64,000 bases of DNA. It comes from Camillea tinctor (taxonomy: Eukaryota; Ascomycota; Sordariomycetes; Xylariales; Xylariaceae). Below, piece after piece: positions 36,726-48,281 of the stretch; position 1 is the first letter of the stretch, and every line of letters starts with the position of its first letter. Position numbers and translations under genes: made by a program. The stretch is taken from contig MU394055.1 of NCBI GenBank assembly GCA_022578605.1, positions 314,902-378,901 on the forward strand. Direction: 5' to 3'. The notes beneath the pieces were generated by a model. That model did no database searches. It worked only from the letters and a program-made list of their open reading frames with translations, and had not been told where the DNA came from.

Positions 36726-38204
36726 GCTTTTAGGAGAAGATGCACATTCCTTATATTACGTTTAGCTGTGACGCGCCAGTATTCACTATGGGTCCAAAAC
36801 TCTACTGGAGGAAAGCATGGACGTTACTTAGAAAAGGGGTGAGGAGGCTATAGGGGTATGTATCAGTAAAGCACGCTATCAGCATAGACAATGGGTTTAA
36901 TGGCGCCTCTAGGTTTTCGGCATAAACACATATTTATGAGGTTATTGAGGAGGGTATGATAAGAGCATAACAAAAAGGGAGACACCCTCTCGGCTTCTGT
37001 TTGATAACAACCAATACTGCTACATTAGTCCTGTAGCCCGCCGATGGAAAAAATAAAATAAAATAAAATAGTTATTCAAAACCCCTCCTACTATTAATGG
37101 ATAACATCTGGGATTTGATGCGGGCATGATGAAATTATCAATCCCAGACAATATGCAAGGCAACAAGAAGGATCAGCAAAGCTTCAAGTAGGCTATTATA
37201 ACATATAGAGTCTACACATTCCAATGGTGACTCATGAAATACATCGCATACCCCCTCCTCCCGTTAGGATCAAGTTGGTTAATACGTACTTCCTGTTTCT
37301 ATATCCTTCTTTGCTCTTAAATCATATTCTCTCACTAAGACCGCCGGGTCTCAAGGGGGCTATCATCGAAGATGGGGTATTGGAGGGGGAACTGAGCTCA
37401 AACATCAGTGGGAATACAAGGGCAATAAAAAGAAGACAGGAACTGGAAGGGGGAATGCAAAGTAAGCCATCTGACAAGATACGCTTAGTTTTGACCAATT
37501 ATCCTTTTCGAGAGAGTAGAGCCACGGTTACAACTCGGCAACAGGTCAGCTAAGAGTATATTAAGGGGTAAAAAGCACAACTTACAGGTGACCAGTCGCT
37601 CTGAAACTTTCAACATCATCCAGCGGATGGAATCACGGAACTACAAGAAGAATGCGATATAATATATGCCACAAACTTGATTGGTGTATATGCGAATACA
37701 TTTTATCCAGATTCGAGAGCAAGAAAAAATTGACTTAATTCATCGCATTGCGTATTTTGGTGCTACAACTCTCTAGCCTATCGGGAGATCGCCATTTAGC
37801 CTCAGAGGTTTGTGTCAATATCAATCCGTGCCAATATCCAGGTTCTCGATTTTGTGCGCGAAATGATATAGTAAGTAAATCATATCTGTTAACTTTCAAT
37901 GAGAAGAGCAGAGGCCATGAATACTCTCTCTTGGTTTGGATTCTATCAAGACTTGGGTATATAGAAGGGAAGTCTACGCAATTATCAGTTAACATCGTGA
38001 AGGGAAGCATGAGGCCTAGGTGACTACATATAAATATCGCTACCGGATATTTGGGGGAGATTGCCAAGAAGCGAAGTAATATCGAAAAAGCGACGAAATA
38101 CCCCCCGCTCACTTATAATTCTGTTCGAATCGATCGATTGTTCCAAGACCTTGTTCTTGACTACATCGCCTCTTAGAGCCAGTACTCTAGAATTATAACC
38201 CCTA
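36726..38204. other. intergenic between bZIP and membrane-protein genes
   Basis: AT-rich spacer with an AAATA-type repeat (37050-37070). Open frames at 37224-37553 and, in antisense, 37735-38112 have no family resemblance. The last 300-500 bases are presumably the promoter of the gene at 38205. Confidence 0.5.
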
Positions 38205-38939
38205 ATGCCGCGACTATCTGTCATATCATGTTTGTTTTTCGGCATCCTGTCGACATTGGTAGAGGCAGGGTTCCAGAACAGCTTCAGGAATGTCACCCAG
38301 AGATCAGATCTCTTGTTGCAATGGGAGCCCACCGACGAAAATGACTACTCCATAGCGATCCACGCGAGACTCTTGAATAGGACAAGCAAATATGAAGCAA
38401 ACTCGATAGAAATGGACATAGCAAGTAAGAACCCACCTCTAATCAAGGGTGTCAACTACCTTCTCGCTAACGACAAGAGTGTAGCTGGGATCAATAGCAC
38501 TTCATTTTTGTGGCAGTCTGTACCGTATCCGCTTCCTTATCTACGAACGGCCACATACGAGATTGAAATACGACCCATGGGACAGTTAGGGGAAGAGCAA
38601 ATAACTATATTGACATCATCTCCGTACTTCATGATCGCACCAGAAGATCAAAACAGGGATCAATCAATGGTAGTGTTGCCCACTTCCAAAACAACCGAAT
38701 TAACCAAGGATCTAACGTAAATATAGCCATCTAATGAGAGTTTTATTATACCACCAATACCCACAGATGAACCAAGCTCCGGAAATGGAAGGATAAATAA
38801 TAATGCTGCGATTGCAGCAGGCCTAGTTATACCTGTGGTTGTGGCTCTCGCTGTCATCGGTTTCTTGTGGGTGCAGCGACGACAAAGGAGATCTCTCGAA
38901 GAGAGTAGAAAGCGTAGAGAGGCACTGGTCATCGAATAA
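38205..38939 (+). CDS. secreted type I single-pass membrane protein, uncharacterised
   Basis: Exons 38205-38669 and 38727-38939 join to 225 residues; the 57-base intron has donor GTAGTG and branch CTAAC 11 bases before its AG. Residues 1-21 form a signal peptide (a hydrophobic stretch ending LVEAG). The ectodomain of about 150 residues has several N-glycosylation sequons (NVT, NRT, NST) and alternating beta-like segments. A hydrophobic span lies at about 184-204, followed by a short basic tail with QRRQRRSLEESRKRR. Reading through the intron would stop at 38720 and lose the membrane span, which supports splicing. The plan of glycosylated ectodomain, one span and short basic tail is common among fungal plasma-membrane proteins and cell-wall sensors. 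No named domain is recognised. It is tail to tail with the MFS gene, 157 bases apart. Confidence 0.78.
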
Positions 38940-39096
38940 TATTTTCGGCATGTTCCCATTGCCGTCATCACATATACTATCTCAAGTATGGACTTCCTCG
39001 TAGGATAGAATGAGTCTCGGGTACTAACTACACTTAGAGGATGGCATTATAGATCCTATTTTAGGATCTATTAATCTAGCGCCAGCTTCACACTGT

Positions 39097-40817
39097 TCAG
39101 CCCTGTGTAGTTGGCTCTTTTCGGCTTTCCATCTCTATCGCTTCCTCATTCAGTCCCGCGTTGGGGGCCTGTGGATGAGCGAACCATGCACAGGCACACA
39201 CAACAGCTAAAACTGCGAATGCAAAATAGAAAGGGTACGAAAGGGAACTGCCTCCTCCATCTGCCATACCTTTCTGAAACAACCCGTTCATGCTTAAATA
39301 AAAGACAAGAAATCCCAGTTGCTCAACAACGGCGAGGAATCCGAACAATGTGCCGACTTTCTCCTTTTCAATCACTTGCGCGATCATCGATCGGCACAAG
39401 CCAGGCACACCCGCACCGAGAGTGAATACAACCAGGCCCACAATAGCTACGGCGAGGCTTGGAGCGATGGCAATTATGAGCATGCCGGTCGTTAGAAATA
39501 GGGTAGATCCATTGTTCAGGATACGGTCGCGTCTAATAACGGATTTCCCGCGCAGCAAGAACGAAAGGAAAGGCAAGATCAGCAGGAAAACCACAACGTT
39601 TGTCCAGCCGCTGATAGCTTGATACCGGCTGGAATTCGTGTAGTCACTCCGATACCGCACAGGTAGGGCCTGTATCATCAAGAACAAGGCGCTCGAGCTT
39701 ATTGGTATAATGAGTGAGGCTGCGGGGACGAGGAGGAATGTGCCTCGGTGCGAAAGGGAGCGGGAGGTGTTGTTGATAGAGATTAAAATATCCTTGATCT
39801 TCGCGACGAAACCTTTGGGTCTAGGTTGGGGTAAAGTCGACTGCTCGTTCTGTTCTCGGGGTCGCAGATGAAGAGTTTCTGGAAGAAACAGTGACATGGC
39901 TAGACCAGCACCGATGAATCCAAGCCCAATACAGAGAGGCAGCCAGAGAGATTTCTGAAGCAAATATCCACCGAACAGTGCTCCCAGGACCTCACCGAGC
40001 AGGAAGCCACATATGGCTCCCTGAAACCATGTTGCCCTAGTACCTTTATCAACTACTATTCCCGTATTTCTGTAGTTTGTATATGTCTTACTTTCGTTTG
40101 TCGTCTGCCAGATCCGATATCATGGTAAACACTAGGGCTTCGGCGACCCTGAATCCACCACCGAAAAGAATTGCAATATTTGCCAACCATGTCGACTCGA
40201 CCGAGACAGTGGGAAAGAAATGTGCCATAATAAAAGCCCATGCGTTATTAATCAGAATACCGAATATGCAGAAGTTAAAGATCCATTTGCGGCCATAGAT
40301 GTCGGCAGCAGCAGGGAATATCAAGGCAAATGGAATCACTATGCGATATACAACTGTAAGCACCTCTACCCAAGGATCAACTACATATTGGTCTGCTGGA
40401 GGATATTCCCCCATTATAAGATGTCAATGGATATCACTTACTAATAAGAGAGCCGATGACAGTATTCAACATGAGAATGCGACTAGTCCCCTCCATGACA
40501 CTTGCATCCTGGGTACAGTCTCCCTGAGTAAGCTGCTCTGGTGGCATATAGCCACGGTGCTGACTGCATACAAGTGCAGTGACGACCGAGACAAATGGAA
40601 CCCCATTCAGGGTCAAGCCCATCTCGACGAGGAACACAATGACAGCAAGTAGGAACATGGTAAATTTGGCTCTCCGAAGAGACATCTCCGGAGGGCGTTG
40701 CGAGGAACCTGCTGGCGCATCTGCATCGACCGGTGGCGATGCTGCTTCGGGTATGGTTTCCATCGTGGTAGATGATTGTCGGTCGCGAAAAAGGGGTCGT
40801 CTAACAAAAGATGTCAA
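39097..40817 (-). CDS. major facilitator superfamily transporter
   Basis: Exons 40817-40442, 40353-40092 and 40036-39097 join in frame to 525 residues, the usual length for a 12-span fungal MFS carrier. The N terminus (about 1-45) is hydrophilic. The first span (about 51-75) contains FLLAVIVFLVEMG. After span 2 comes a motif A-like loop, AAADIYGRKW. The central cytosolic loop is Lys/Pro-rich (PQPRPKGFVAKIKD), and several strongly hydrophobic segments follow, ending in a short acidic tail. An extracellular loop with two Cys between spans 1 and 2 is seen in fungal drug/solute MFS relatives. Substrate cannot be told; a plasma-membrane exporter or importer is likely. Introns are 88 and 55 bases. 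Its promoter is the 2-kb spacer shared with the divergent GH16 gene. Confidence 0.9.
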
Positions 40818-42846
40818 AAGAAAATGCGTATGCCTATTTCCTGCTTTAGAGTAGAAAGGTGTTGATACGTCTCTTCTGCGAGCAAGATCGCTTGGCGAAG
40901 AGAAAAAAGGGAGAAGAGAAGGAGGAAGGGTTCAATGTATCTGCATATCGGCGAGAATTAAATACCAGTAGGGTTCATTGTCACCTTTCGTTTTGACATA
41001 ATGGGAGCTATGGCAACGATTCACTCAAGCAAACAGTTAATCACTTTAATGTTTATTAACAAACATTACCTAGGTAACTCTATCGTTCAATTTTGGACCT
41101 GGTGCATTCATGACACCTTGCCGTTTTCAGACGGCAGTAATCTTCTGTATCATTCCTTCATTTACTCACATGATCTTGATGTTCTCTATTATAGCAAGCA
41201 CGAAATAGTTTCTCCCATGCACTCTACTTCACCAGGAACATCTCAGGTGGATATTCCTTGGAACTATATAAGTTATTTTGGTAGTCATTCATCCCCCTTT
41301 TGGCCTATATTAGGTGTAAAATCCTCCCCTGTCTCGGCTAAGCGACATGGGATTCCGCTCCTAAGATAATAACATTAAGCTTAAATCCAATATAAATGCC
41401 CTCTATAAATTGGTAAAAGAGGTCACGTAGAGTAGGGAATGAATCTACATTTGAGGTTATTAAGAATGTCAGGGTGAATATCGAAAGTGAACCTACGTTG
41501 CTAATTGAATAACCCAGAGCAGAGGACTAGCTGGAACCTGGATAGCCAACTTTACTTGGTACCAGCTGTAGATCTATAAATAAGGGTCCGATAATAGTGG
41601 TTGCAATAAGTTTGAACGAGCATCCAAAGAGTATATGTTAGTCTTGAGTCGGCATTGATGGTGTTGTTTAGTGTTGATGGACATGTTGTTGCTCACTGCC
41701 TTTTTGAGAAATAACCTTGGGACGATCTGATCTGGGGAAGCCTGGAATACCCTCCTAAAAATCTTGGTTAAGCGCTGATCATGATGCTCACTGGGTTAGC
41801 AGCGTTCGGTATGGGCCGTCTCGGACCCTGCATATGGTCGATCTCGGTCTAGACCCCCCAGACGAACCAGCTCCGATATCATAAAACCATCTTTGATTTG
41901 ATCTCGAACTATTGCCTCTACAGTTTTTTTCGCTAATGATTGCATGCGCTAAACTCAGGAACGTTCGATATCTCACATTAGCTTAAAGAACTGTTCCCGT
42001 TTTGGCTGATATCCGGGGGCACAGCTATCGTATATCCTCTCGGGTAGAGAGTCGAGAAACATAGGAATGAAGCACAGCAACTCGATTTCCCCCTACTATT
42101 CACTACTGTCTTAATGTTGCTATACTCATAATTACAACCATATATTTCACAGAAGATCAGAACACTAGATGTGTGATACGATCTAAATGTTTTTCTACGA
42201 CTTATATCATCGACTCTCCCAACTTGGTCAAACATGTAGCGCATCACGAAAACTCGAAATTCTATTCTAGACCTGCAGCGTGGGTCAACGCTCAACGGAC
42301 CCCATTTCTATTCTGACCCTAGCTACACTACAATCCATCTAGGCTAATGGGGTGCAAGAGCTTCGCCAATGAGCTTGGTAAAGCCCGATAGTGTTCAGCT
42401 CTTTCACAGACCTAAAACCCGCCAGAAGGGAAAGCTGACGTATTGGGTTTAGGCAGGTACAGGACGGGGACTAAGACGGTCTGGACTGGTGATAATATCA
42501 TCTCCTTGAGCTACGAAGAATGGGCAACCCCATCGCACTGCCAGGCATACGCGTCAACCAGAGTAGACCAGTAACGCCACAGACCTAGGGTTCCATGCGT
42601 TACTAACACCTTTCGTTGATGGACCGAACTTGTGATGCTTAGAAAATAGGGGGTACGGAGGAGCTGAGTGGTTAAAATGCCCACGGTGCCTCTGTTGATG
42701 GTTGTGTTGCTCCTCCTTTGTCTCTCCAGGTTGTTATAGTTGAGTTTGTGCTTGAGATAGATGATCTGCTAGCTCGGCATATCAACTGCCATACTTTCGT
42801 TAATCTATAACTTAGTCATTCGTTACTGTACACTATAGCCATAGCC
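40818..42846. other. divergent spacer between MFS and GH16 genes
   Basis: 2 kb holding the promoters of both genes, which are transcribed outward. No exon is recognised. An A-box-like tRNA fragment (GCTGAGTGGTTAAAATGCC, 42662-42680) sits about 170 bases before the GH16 start, with no matching B box. A frame at 41001-41369 looks random. Confidence 0.55.
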
Positions 42847-45225
42847 ATGGCTTCTTCTTTCCTTCTCAGGATCGGCGCTGCCGCTGCCGCCTATGCCGTC
42901 CAGGCAACGGCAACACAATCATACCAGGTCACGGATGTTTACGACTCGACCAACTTTGTTTCTAAGTTTAACTTTGTCTCTGTAAGTCTTGGAACCATCA
43001 TCAATATTTTAGTGAACAATTTTTGACTGTTGACCTATAGAGTACCGATCCCAACGGTGGTTATGTATCGTACCAGAGCAAAGCCAATGCTCAGGACCTC
43101 GAGCTGGTTACGTGTACGGATGACGAGGTATATATTGGCGTAGAACACACAAGCAACGACTATGAGACGAGCGGTACCGGACGAAAGAGTATAAGACTTG
43201 AGAGTAAGACCACTTACAACAAGGGCTTGGTTATTGCCAACTTTTCACACCTCCCTAAGCCAGTCTGTGGTTCATGGCCATCTTTGTAAGAGTCTGCCAA
43301 TCCTCTAGACGGCTAGAATTATATTAATCATGATATAGCTGGCTTTTTGGTGAGCCATGGCCGACCAAAGGTGAAGTTGACATCTACGAGAACTGGAATG
43401 ATCTCACGTTCAACCGATATACTGCCCATGTCGACGCTCCGAGTGTTGTTGGTGACTGCACGATTGTCAGTGACGGCATGCTAGCAACTATTGATTCCCC
43501 CAACTGCTACGACCATGCCGATGGCCAGTACGATTATCAAGGATGCAGCGCCTCATACGCTACAGAGACGTTCGGATCTGCCACAGGTGGTATCTGTAAG
43601 TTTTCCTTGATCCTGATACTTATGTTTGGGGGGGCCTGGGTTAATATTCGGGTCAAGACGCTATGGAATGGACAAGCGATTCTATTAGGATGTGGGATTG
43701 GACTCACGATGCCGCACCCGCTGATGTACTAAGTGGCAACCCGGCACCTAGTGTGTCGAACTGGGGAACACCAAACTACGTCATTAAGGAGTGCGACATA
43801 GAGAAGGCTTTCAGCGACATGAAGTTGGTTTTCTCTCTTGACTTCTGCGCTGTCGCTGGGCAGACCGACAAATGGGCTTCATCCTGCCAAGCTTCTACTG
43901 GTTATGATACCTGCACTGAATATGTCGCGTCTCAAGGCACAGATTTCGAGGATGTGTACTTCCAAGTCAAGGAAATCAAGTTCTATGAACTTGCCGAGGA
44001 CATTAGCACTTCTGCTTCCTCCTCTGCTGCACCAATGACAACTGGCTCTACCACCTCGGTGAATATTACATCTCCTCCCATCTTCGCCAACACTAGCACT
44101 GTAGCACCACCGACAGCCACGGCATCTACCCCGAATGATGTTGACGACAACAACGATGATGATGAGACGTGCAGTGACGACGAAGGATATGAGGGAGATG
44201 AAGGAGATGAGGATACAACCGCCACCTATCCAGCCGCTACATATGGATCAGCAACTACCGCAACGCCAATCCCATACGAGACGACGAAGATGACCACCTC
44301 GACCATCTATGCGACCACCGTGTACACCGTCACGTCTTGCGCACCCACTGTAACGAACTGCCCCGCGAACCACTATGTGACAACGGAGACCATCTCGATC
44401 GGAACCACCGTCTGCCCCGTGACGGAAGCCGGTTCCTCGCCTCAGCCTACGACAGCTACCGCAGCTGCTAGCAGCCCTAAAAGCTATACCACTAAGACTG
44501 TCGAGGTGACCAAGATCTACACGGTCACGTCGTGCAAGCCGACCGTCACTGATTGTCCTGCCAACTCCGTCAAGACCGAGGTCCGCACTACCACAATCGT
44601 AGCCCCCGTTATTGGCGGCGACAGCGGTAGTGGTAGTGGTGCTGGTACTACCGTCGGAACGGCGGCTGCATACGCTGGAGCAGGAAGCGAGTCCGAGGGG
44701 ACCGCTACAGCTTTGACGTTGCCTACAACCGCGCTTGTGCTGACCTCTTCAGCAACAACAACCGTGAGCTCAGTGAACAGCGGTGACTCTACTGCAACCA
44801 CCAGCACTAGCGAAAGTGGTAGTAGCAGCACTGGCAGTGATAGCAACAATGGAGGTGTTGCTGTTGGTGTAGGTAGCAGCGGCAACACTGGTAGCACTGG
44901 TAGCACTGGCACAAGCAGCAGCAGCAAAGTTGTAGCTTACATCACGGAGACGGTGATCCCGGTTACCATTGTGAACACGGGGGGTTACGGATACAACGGA
45001 ACTCTGGTAACTGCTGTCCCATCGGCCAATAGCACAGGATACATCACGAACTACAAGTCCGCATCGAGCTCCGGCTCTAGTTACAGCACCAGCTCCAGCT
45101 CCAGCTCCAGCCTAGGTTCGAGCTCTACGGGAAGCACCAGCGTGATCGAGGTCAATGGCGGCGTCAAGACGGGGGCTAGTGTTGCGCTCATGGGTATTGC
45201 CGTTTTCTTCATCTTTGCCATGTAA
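42847..45225 (+). CDS. GPI-anchored glycoside hydrolase family 16 protein (beta-1,3(4)-glucanase-like)
   Basis: Exons 42847-42981, 43041-43285, 43339-43595 and 43658-45225 join in frame to 734 residues. A signal peptide spans about 1-20. The GH16 catalytic domain runs to about residue 325, with the signature G-E139-V-D141-I-Y-E144-N-W; in GH16 the first Glu is the nucleophile and the second the acid/base. The following WDWTHDA and WGTPNY segments fit the endo-1,3(4)-beta-glucanase branch better than the Crh transglycosylases. The rest is a Ser/Thr-rich stalk with an Asp/Glu block (about 374-397) and two copies of a YTVTSC-x-PTVT-x-CPAN motif (about 429-450 and 495-515). The C terminus is hydrophobic after a GG-x-K-x-GA stretch, as in GPI-anchored proteins. 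It probably remodels or cleaves wall beta-glucan at the cell surface. Confidence 0.9.
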
Positions 45226-45847
45226 GAGATTTTCCTTGCCGGCTTTTTAATCTGAGGTTGATGATTTGGAATATGTTGTTGGCCTTCATTGGATATAGGT
45301 GTATGTATACTGTGAAGATGGATGATTTCTTTTCTTGACGTTTCTCATCTTTTCATCCGAATGTTATGTTTGATAGAATGGTTTCAGGGGCATGTAAGTC
45401 TGAGATGGTTGAGAAATAGAAAGAAGGTGTTATATAAGCAGGTGTATTGCGAAGGAAAGTACTTCCTATTATGTCTAACCTTAGCAGCTTAGGGTTCTAT
45501 GTCATTGCTAAGCCGTTCTAGCGGGCCTAGCTAAGACTTCTATAGGTACACTACAGAACTCTATCGACGTAATCTTTTCCGCCTATAAGTAATCCTATAA
45601 GTAATAGTTTAAACTGCGAGGGTTTCCCTCTTACAGTCAACCCTCTTACAGTCAACCCTCTTACAGCCAACTTCGTACGCACGCAATGTTTGTCTATTTA
45701 TGTATTCATCCAATAGAGGCAAAACAGATCATTTCCAATTAACCTAACCTAGTTACTTTGCTGAGACTTTGAGGAGCGGAAGCTTCCAAAGTTCAGCTTC
45801 ACCCACGCCACCTCAATCTTCGTCCCCCCACCTCCCCGTCTATCGCG
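45226..45847. other. intergenic, GH16 3' flank and oma1 promoter
   Basis: Short spacer. It contains the threefold 15-base tandem repeat at 45626-45670 and ends in C-rich leader sequence before the oma1 ATG. Confidence 0.6.
45626..45670. repeat. 15-bp tandem repeat, three copies
   Basis: Unit CCCTCTTACAGTCAA; the first two copies are identical and the third has GCCAA instead of GTCAA. It lies about 180 bases upstream of oma1. Confidence 0.85.
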
Positions 45848-47179
45848 ATGCACCCTTTGCGACCCCTACCACGCGCACCCGCCCATTTCATAACTCGAAC
45901 TTCAGCTTCCATACTATCCTTCTCACCTCGGTATTCTACCCGCCGCATCCAACCCTTCCTCCGGCGACCACTGTCGCAAAGCCTTCCTCGAGCCAACAAC
46001 TGGCCGCGTCCGCCCCGCGACCCTTACAACTACCATGATCCGCACTACCGGCTCTCCCAGGCGAAACCGCTTGTAACTCGGAATGGAATCCGGCGGTTTA
46101 TACGCTCGCCCAGCCTGCACACCACTATAGTCCTTGCCGTTTTAGGCGCCGTTGCCTTTTATTTCAGCAATATCCAGACGGTGCCCGTGTCCGGGCGGCG
46201 GCGATTCAACTGCTTCAGCCAAGAGTCTGTCGAGGCCGCGAGTGCCGCCCAGGTGCGGCGCATTGAGTTCGAAGTAGAGCACAGCGGGCGCCATTTCTTG
46301 AGCGACTGGGATCCTCGGTCCATGATGGTGCGACGGGTTATGCAGAAGCTGATCCCTGTCAGTGGCATGGCCGACGCAAAGTGGGAGATTAGAGTGATCG
46401 AAGACCCTCGTACGTAAATGGCCATGATGGTTCTCTTTTGTCTACCCAGGGGCCAAAAAAAAAGACGTTGACTGACATTGGTGGGTTCAACCCGAGCATC
46501 AGACACTGCGAATGCTTTCGTTCTTCCCGGCGGAAAGGTCTTCGTCTTCAGCGGCCTTATACCAATTGCTCGGAATGAGCATGGCCTGGCGACAGTGCTG
46601 GGTCACGAGATCGCCCATAACCTAGCTGAACATGGTGGCGAGCGCATGTCATCGCAGATCGGGGTCAACATTCTCCTCTACAGTGCTATACTTCTCACCG
46701 GTGGTCTTGCCATCTTCGGCACCTCCTTTTTCGGCAGTGCGATCCTTGATCTTCTATTCTCTCGGCCTATGGGCCGTCGTCAGGAGAGCGAGGCCGACTA
46801 CATCGGCCTCATGATGATGGCTGAGGCTTGCTACGATCCTCGTCAGGCTGTTGGCTTCTGGCAGCGCATGGAGAGAGCGCAACAAGGCGAGCCGCCCGAG
46901 TGGCTTAGCACCCATCCTTCTGTATGTGCGATAGACGTTGTTACCCAAGTCGCTTTCTTTTCTTTACATTTATCTACCCACTACGGGGAACTAGAGGGCG
47001 CAAAGCATGTTACATAGCAGCTAACATGTTTGCAGAATCATAACCGAATACAGAAGATACAAGAGTGGATGCCGCAGGCTATGGAGAAAATGAAGCAGAG
47101 CGATTGCCAGGGCACCTCGGCATTTGCTAACATATTTAGACAGGCCATGGAGAAGGGTGTAGTGATAATTAGGCAGTAG
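45848..47179 (+). CDS. oma1: Oma1 mitochondrial inner-membrane metalloprotease (M48)
   Basis: Exons 45848-46409, 46503-46921 and 47036-47179 join in frame to 374 residues. The N terminus is Arg/Ser/Pro-rich without acids (about 1-60), as in mitochondrial presequences, and a membrane segment lies at about 88-108. The M48 core follows: ANAFVLPGGKVFVFSG, then the zinc-binding HEIAH (222-226), a hydrophobic stretch (about 240-272), and ESEADYIG, in which E284 should be the third zinc ligand. Near the end THPSNHNRIQ crosses intron 2, a junction that restores the conserved STHPS-x-x-RI sequence and so confirms the splice. Oma1 is a stress-activated protease of the mitochondrial inner membrane that degrades misfolded membrane proteins and, in many organisms, processes the OPA1-type fusion GTPase. 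Function is inferred from strong family identity. Confidence 0.95.
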
Positions 47180-47884
47180 ATTCAGGACCATCTATGAATC
47201 CTGGTGATTTGAATTGCATATGGATGGATGTACAATGCCTTTGTAGGACTGGCAGAGCCTGATTTACATACAGATGTATATTCCCCCCCTATCTCACGTA
47301 TCGGGGCTATCGAACCCCATAGCGAGTTTATCACTGAACCCCAGAATTATGTAATATAGTCCGAAAAGCGGACTTTGGGGTTTAGAAGCTTGGCATAATA
47401 ACCCCCTGCAACACCATTCCACTTCTTAGTCTACTGCCAACATGTGACCAATGACGCAGAAGGTAATATAATCCCTACCATCCCTGCTTACTTCATTGAG
47501 CCGAGGTTCAAGTCATGAACACCGACACGGGGGTTCGGTCTTCTTACGTATCGCAACCAAAGCATTTCGGTCAACTCAATCTTCTATTTACTTACACGCT
47601 CACCTACACACATAGATATCGAGATACCACACATACCATACATTATCTCACGTTTCTCTCACATACGCGCGAAAGCTCTGGTAGATTGATTTCCCTCCTA
47701 TATCACCTGCTTGTCATCTATAAACTTGTAGCCATTTTCGCCGAATTTGACCCGTTTGGTATTCCCGCCCATCTAAACCAGCCTCCTACGAACGAGCGAC
47801 GAGTAATCTCACCTCCCTACACCTGCCACGATCGCCACTTACCTTCTCTCTTGACCTTACACACACTTATTCATATCTGTCACC
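47180..47884. other. intergenic and promoter of the cytochrome b5 gene
   Basis: 3' flank of oma1, then a C/A-rich leader (about 47590-47880) before the cytochrome b5 ATG. A 138-codon open frame starting at 47515 runs through the leader and overlaps the start of the real gene in another frame; it is not credited. Confidence 0.55.
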
Positions 47885-48281
47885 ATGTCGAAGACATTTA
47901 CAGCAAAGGAAGTCGGCGAGCACAAGGATGAGAAGAACGGCATGTACATAATTGTCGACAGTGGCGTATATGACATCACAAGTTAGTTCATTCTTACCTA
48001 TTCATCCTCTTTTCCCCCGTACCTATTTGTATCAAGTCGCGCATAGAGCAAGGGAGGAAAGGGAGCCAGCAATACTAAATAAGTGAGCGAGTCACGCAAC
48101 GACTGACAATCAACAACCCGTAGATTTCCTAGAGGAGCACCCTGGCGGGGCCAAGATTCTCAAGCGCGTGGCTGGCAAGAACGCGACGAAGCAATTCTGG
48201 AAGTACCACGGCAAGAACGTGCTCGAGAAATACGGCGCCAAGCTGAAGGTCGGGGACTTGGCCGAGACGGCCAAGCTGTAA
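47885..48281 (+). CDS. small soluble cytochrome b5-like protein
   Basis: Exons 47885-47981 and 48124-48281 join in frame to 84 residues. The entire protein is one cytochrome b5 haem domain: VYDITNFLEEHPGG, with haem ligand H38 in the HPGG motif (38-41), and the second ligand H61 in FWKYHGKNVL. No membrane anchor or targeting signal is present, whereas microsomal b5 proteins have a C-terminal span, so this should be a soluble electron carrier or haem protein. The first intron splits Asn33. Partners are unknown; desaturases, hydroxylases and P450 systems are the usual ones for the family. CACC precedes the ATG, a good fungal start context. The sequence is close to a set of short cytochrome b5 proteins common in filamentous fungi. 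Confidence 0.92.

Noticed and set aside
41001..41369. 122-codon plus-strand frame in the MFS/GH16 spacer
   Set aside because: No domain, no splice support, and it lies in the probable MFS promoter.
44517..44927. 136-codon minus-strand Leu/Val-rich frame inside the GH16 gene
   Set aside because: Complement of the Ser/Thr codon repeats of the stalk.
47515..47931. 138-codon plus-strand frame ahead of cytochrome b5
   Set aside because: It overlaps the cytochrome b5 start in another frame and covers C/A-rich leader sequence; no recognisable domain.
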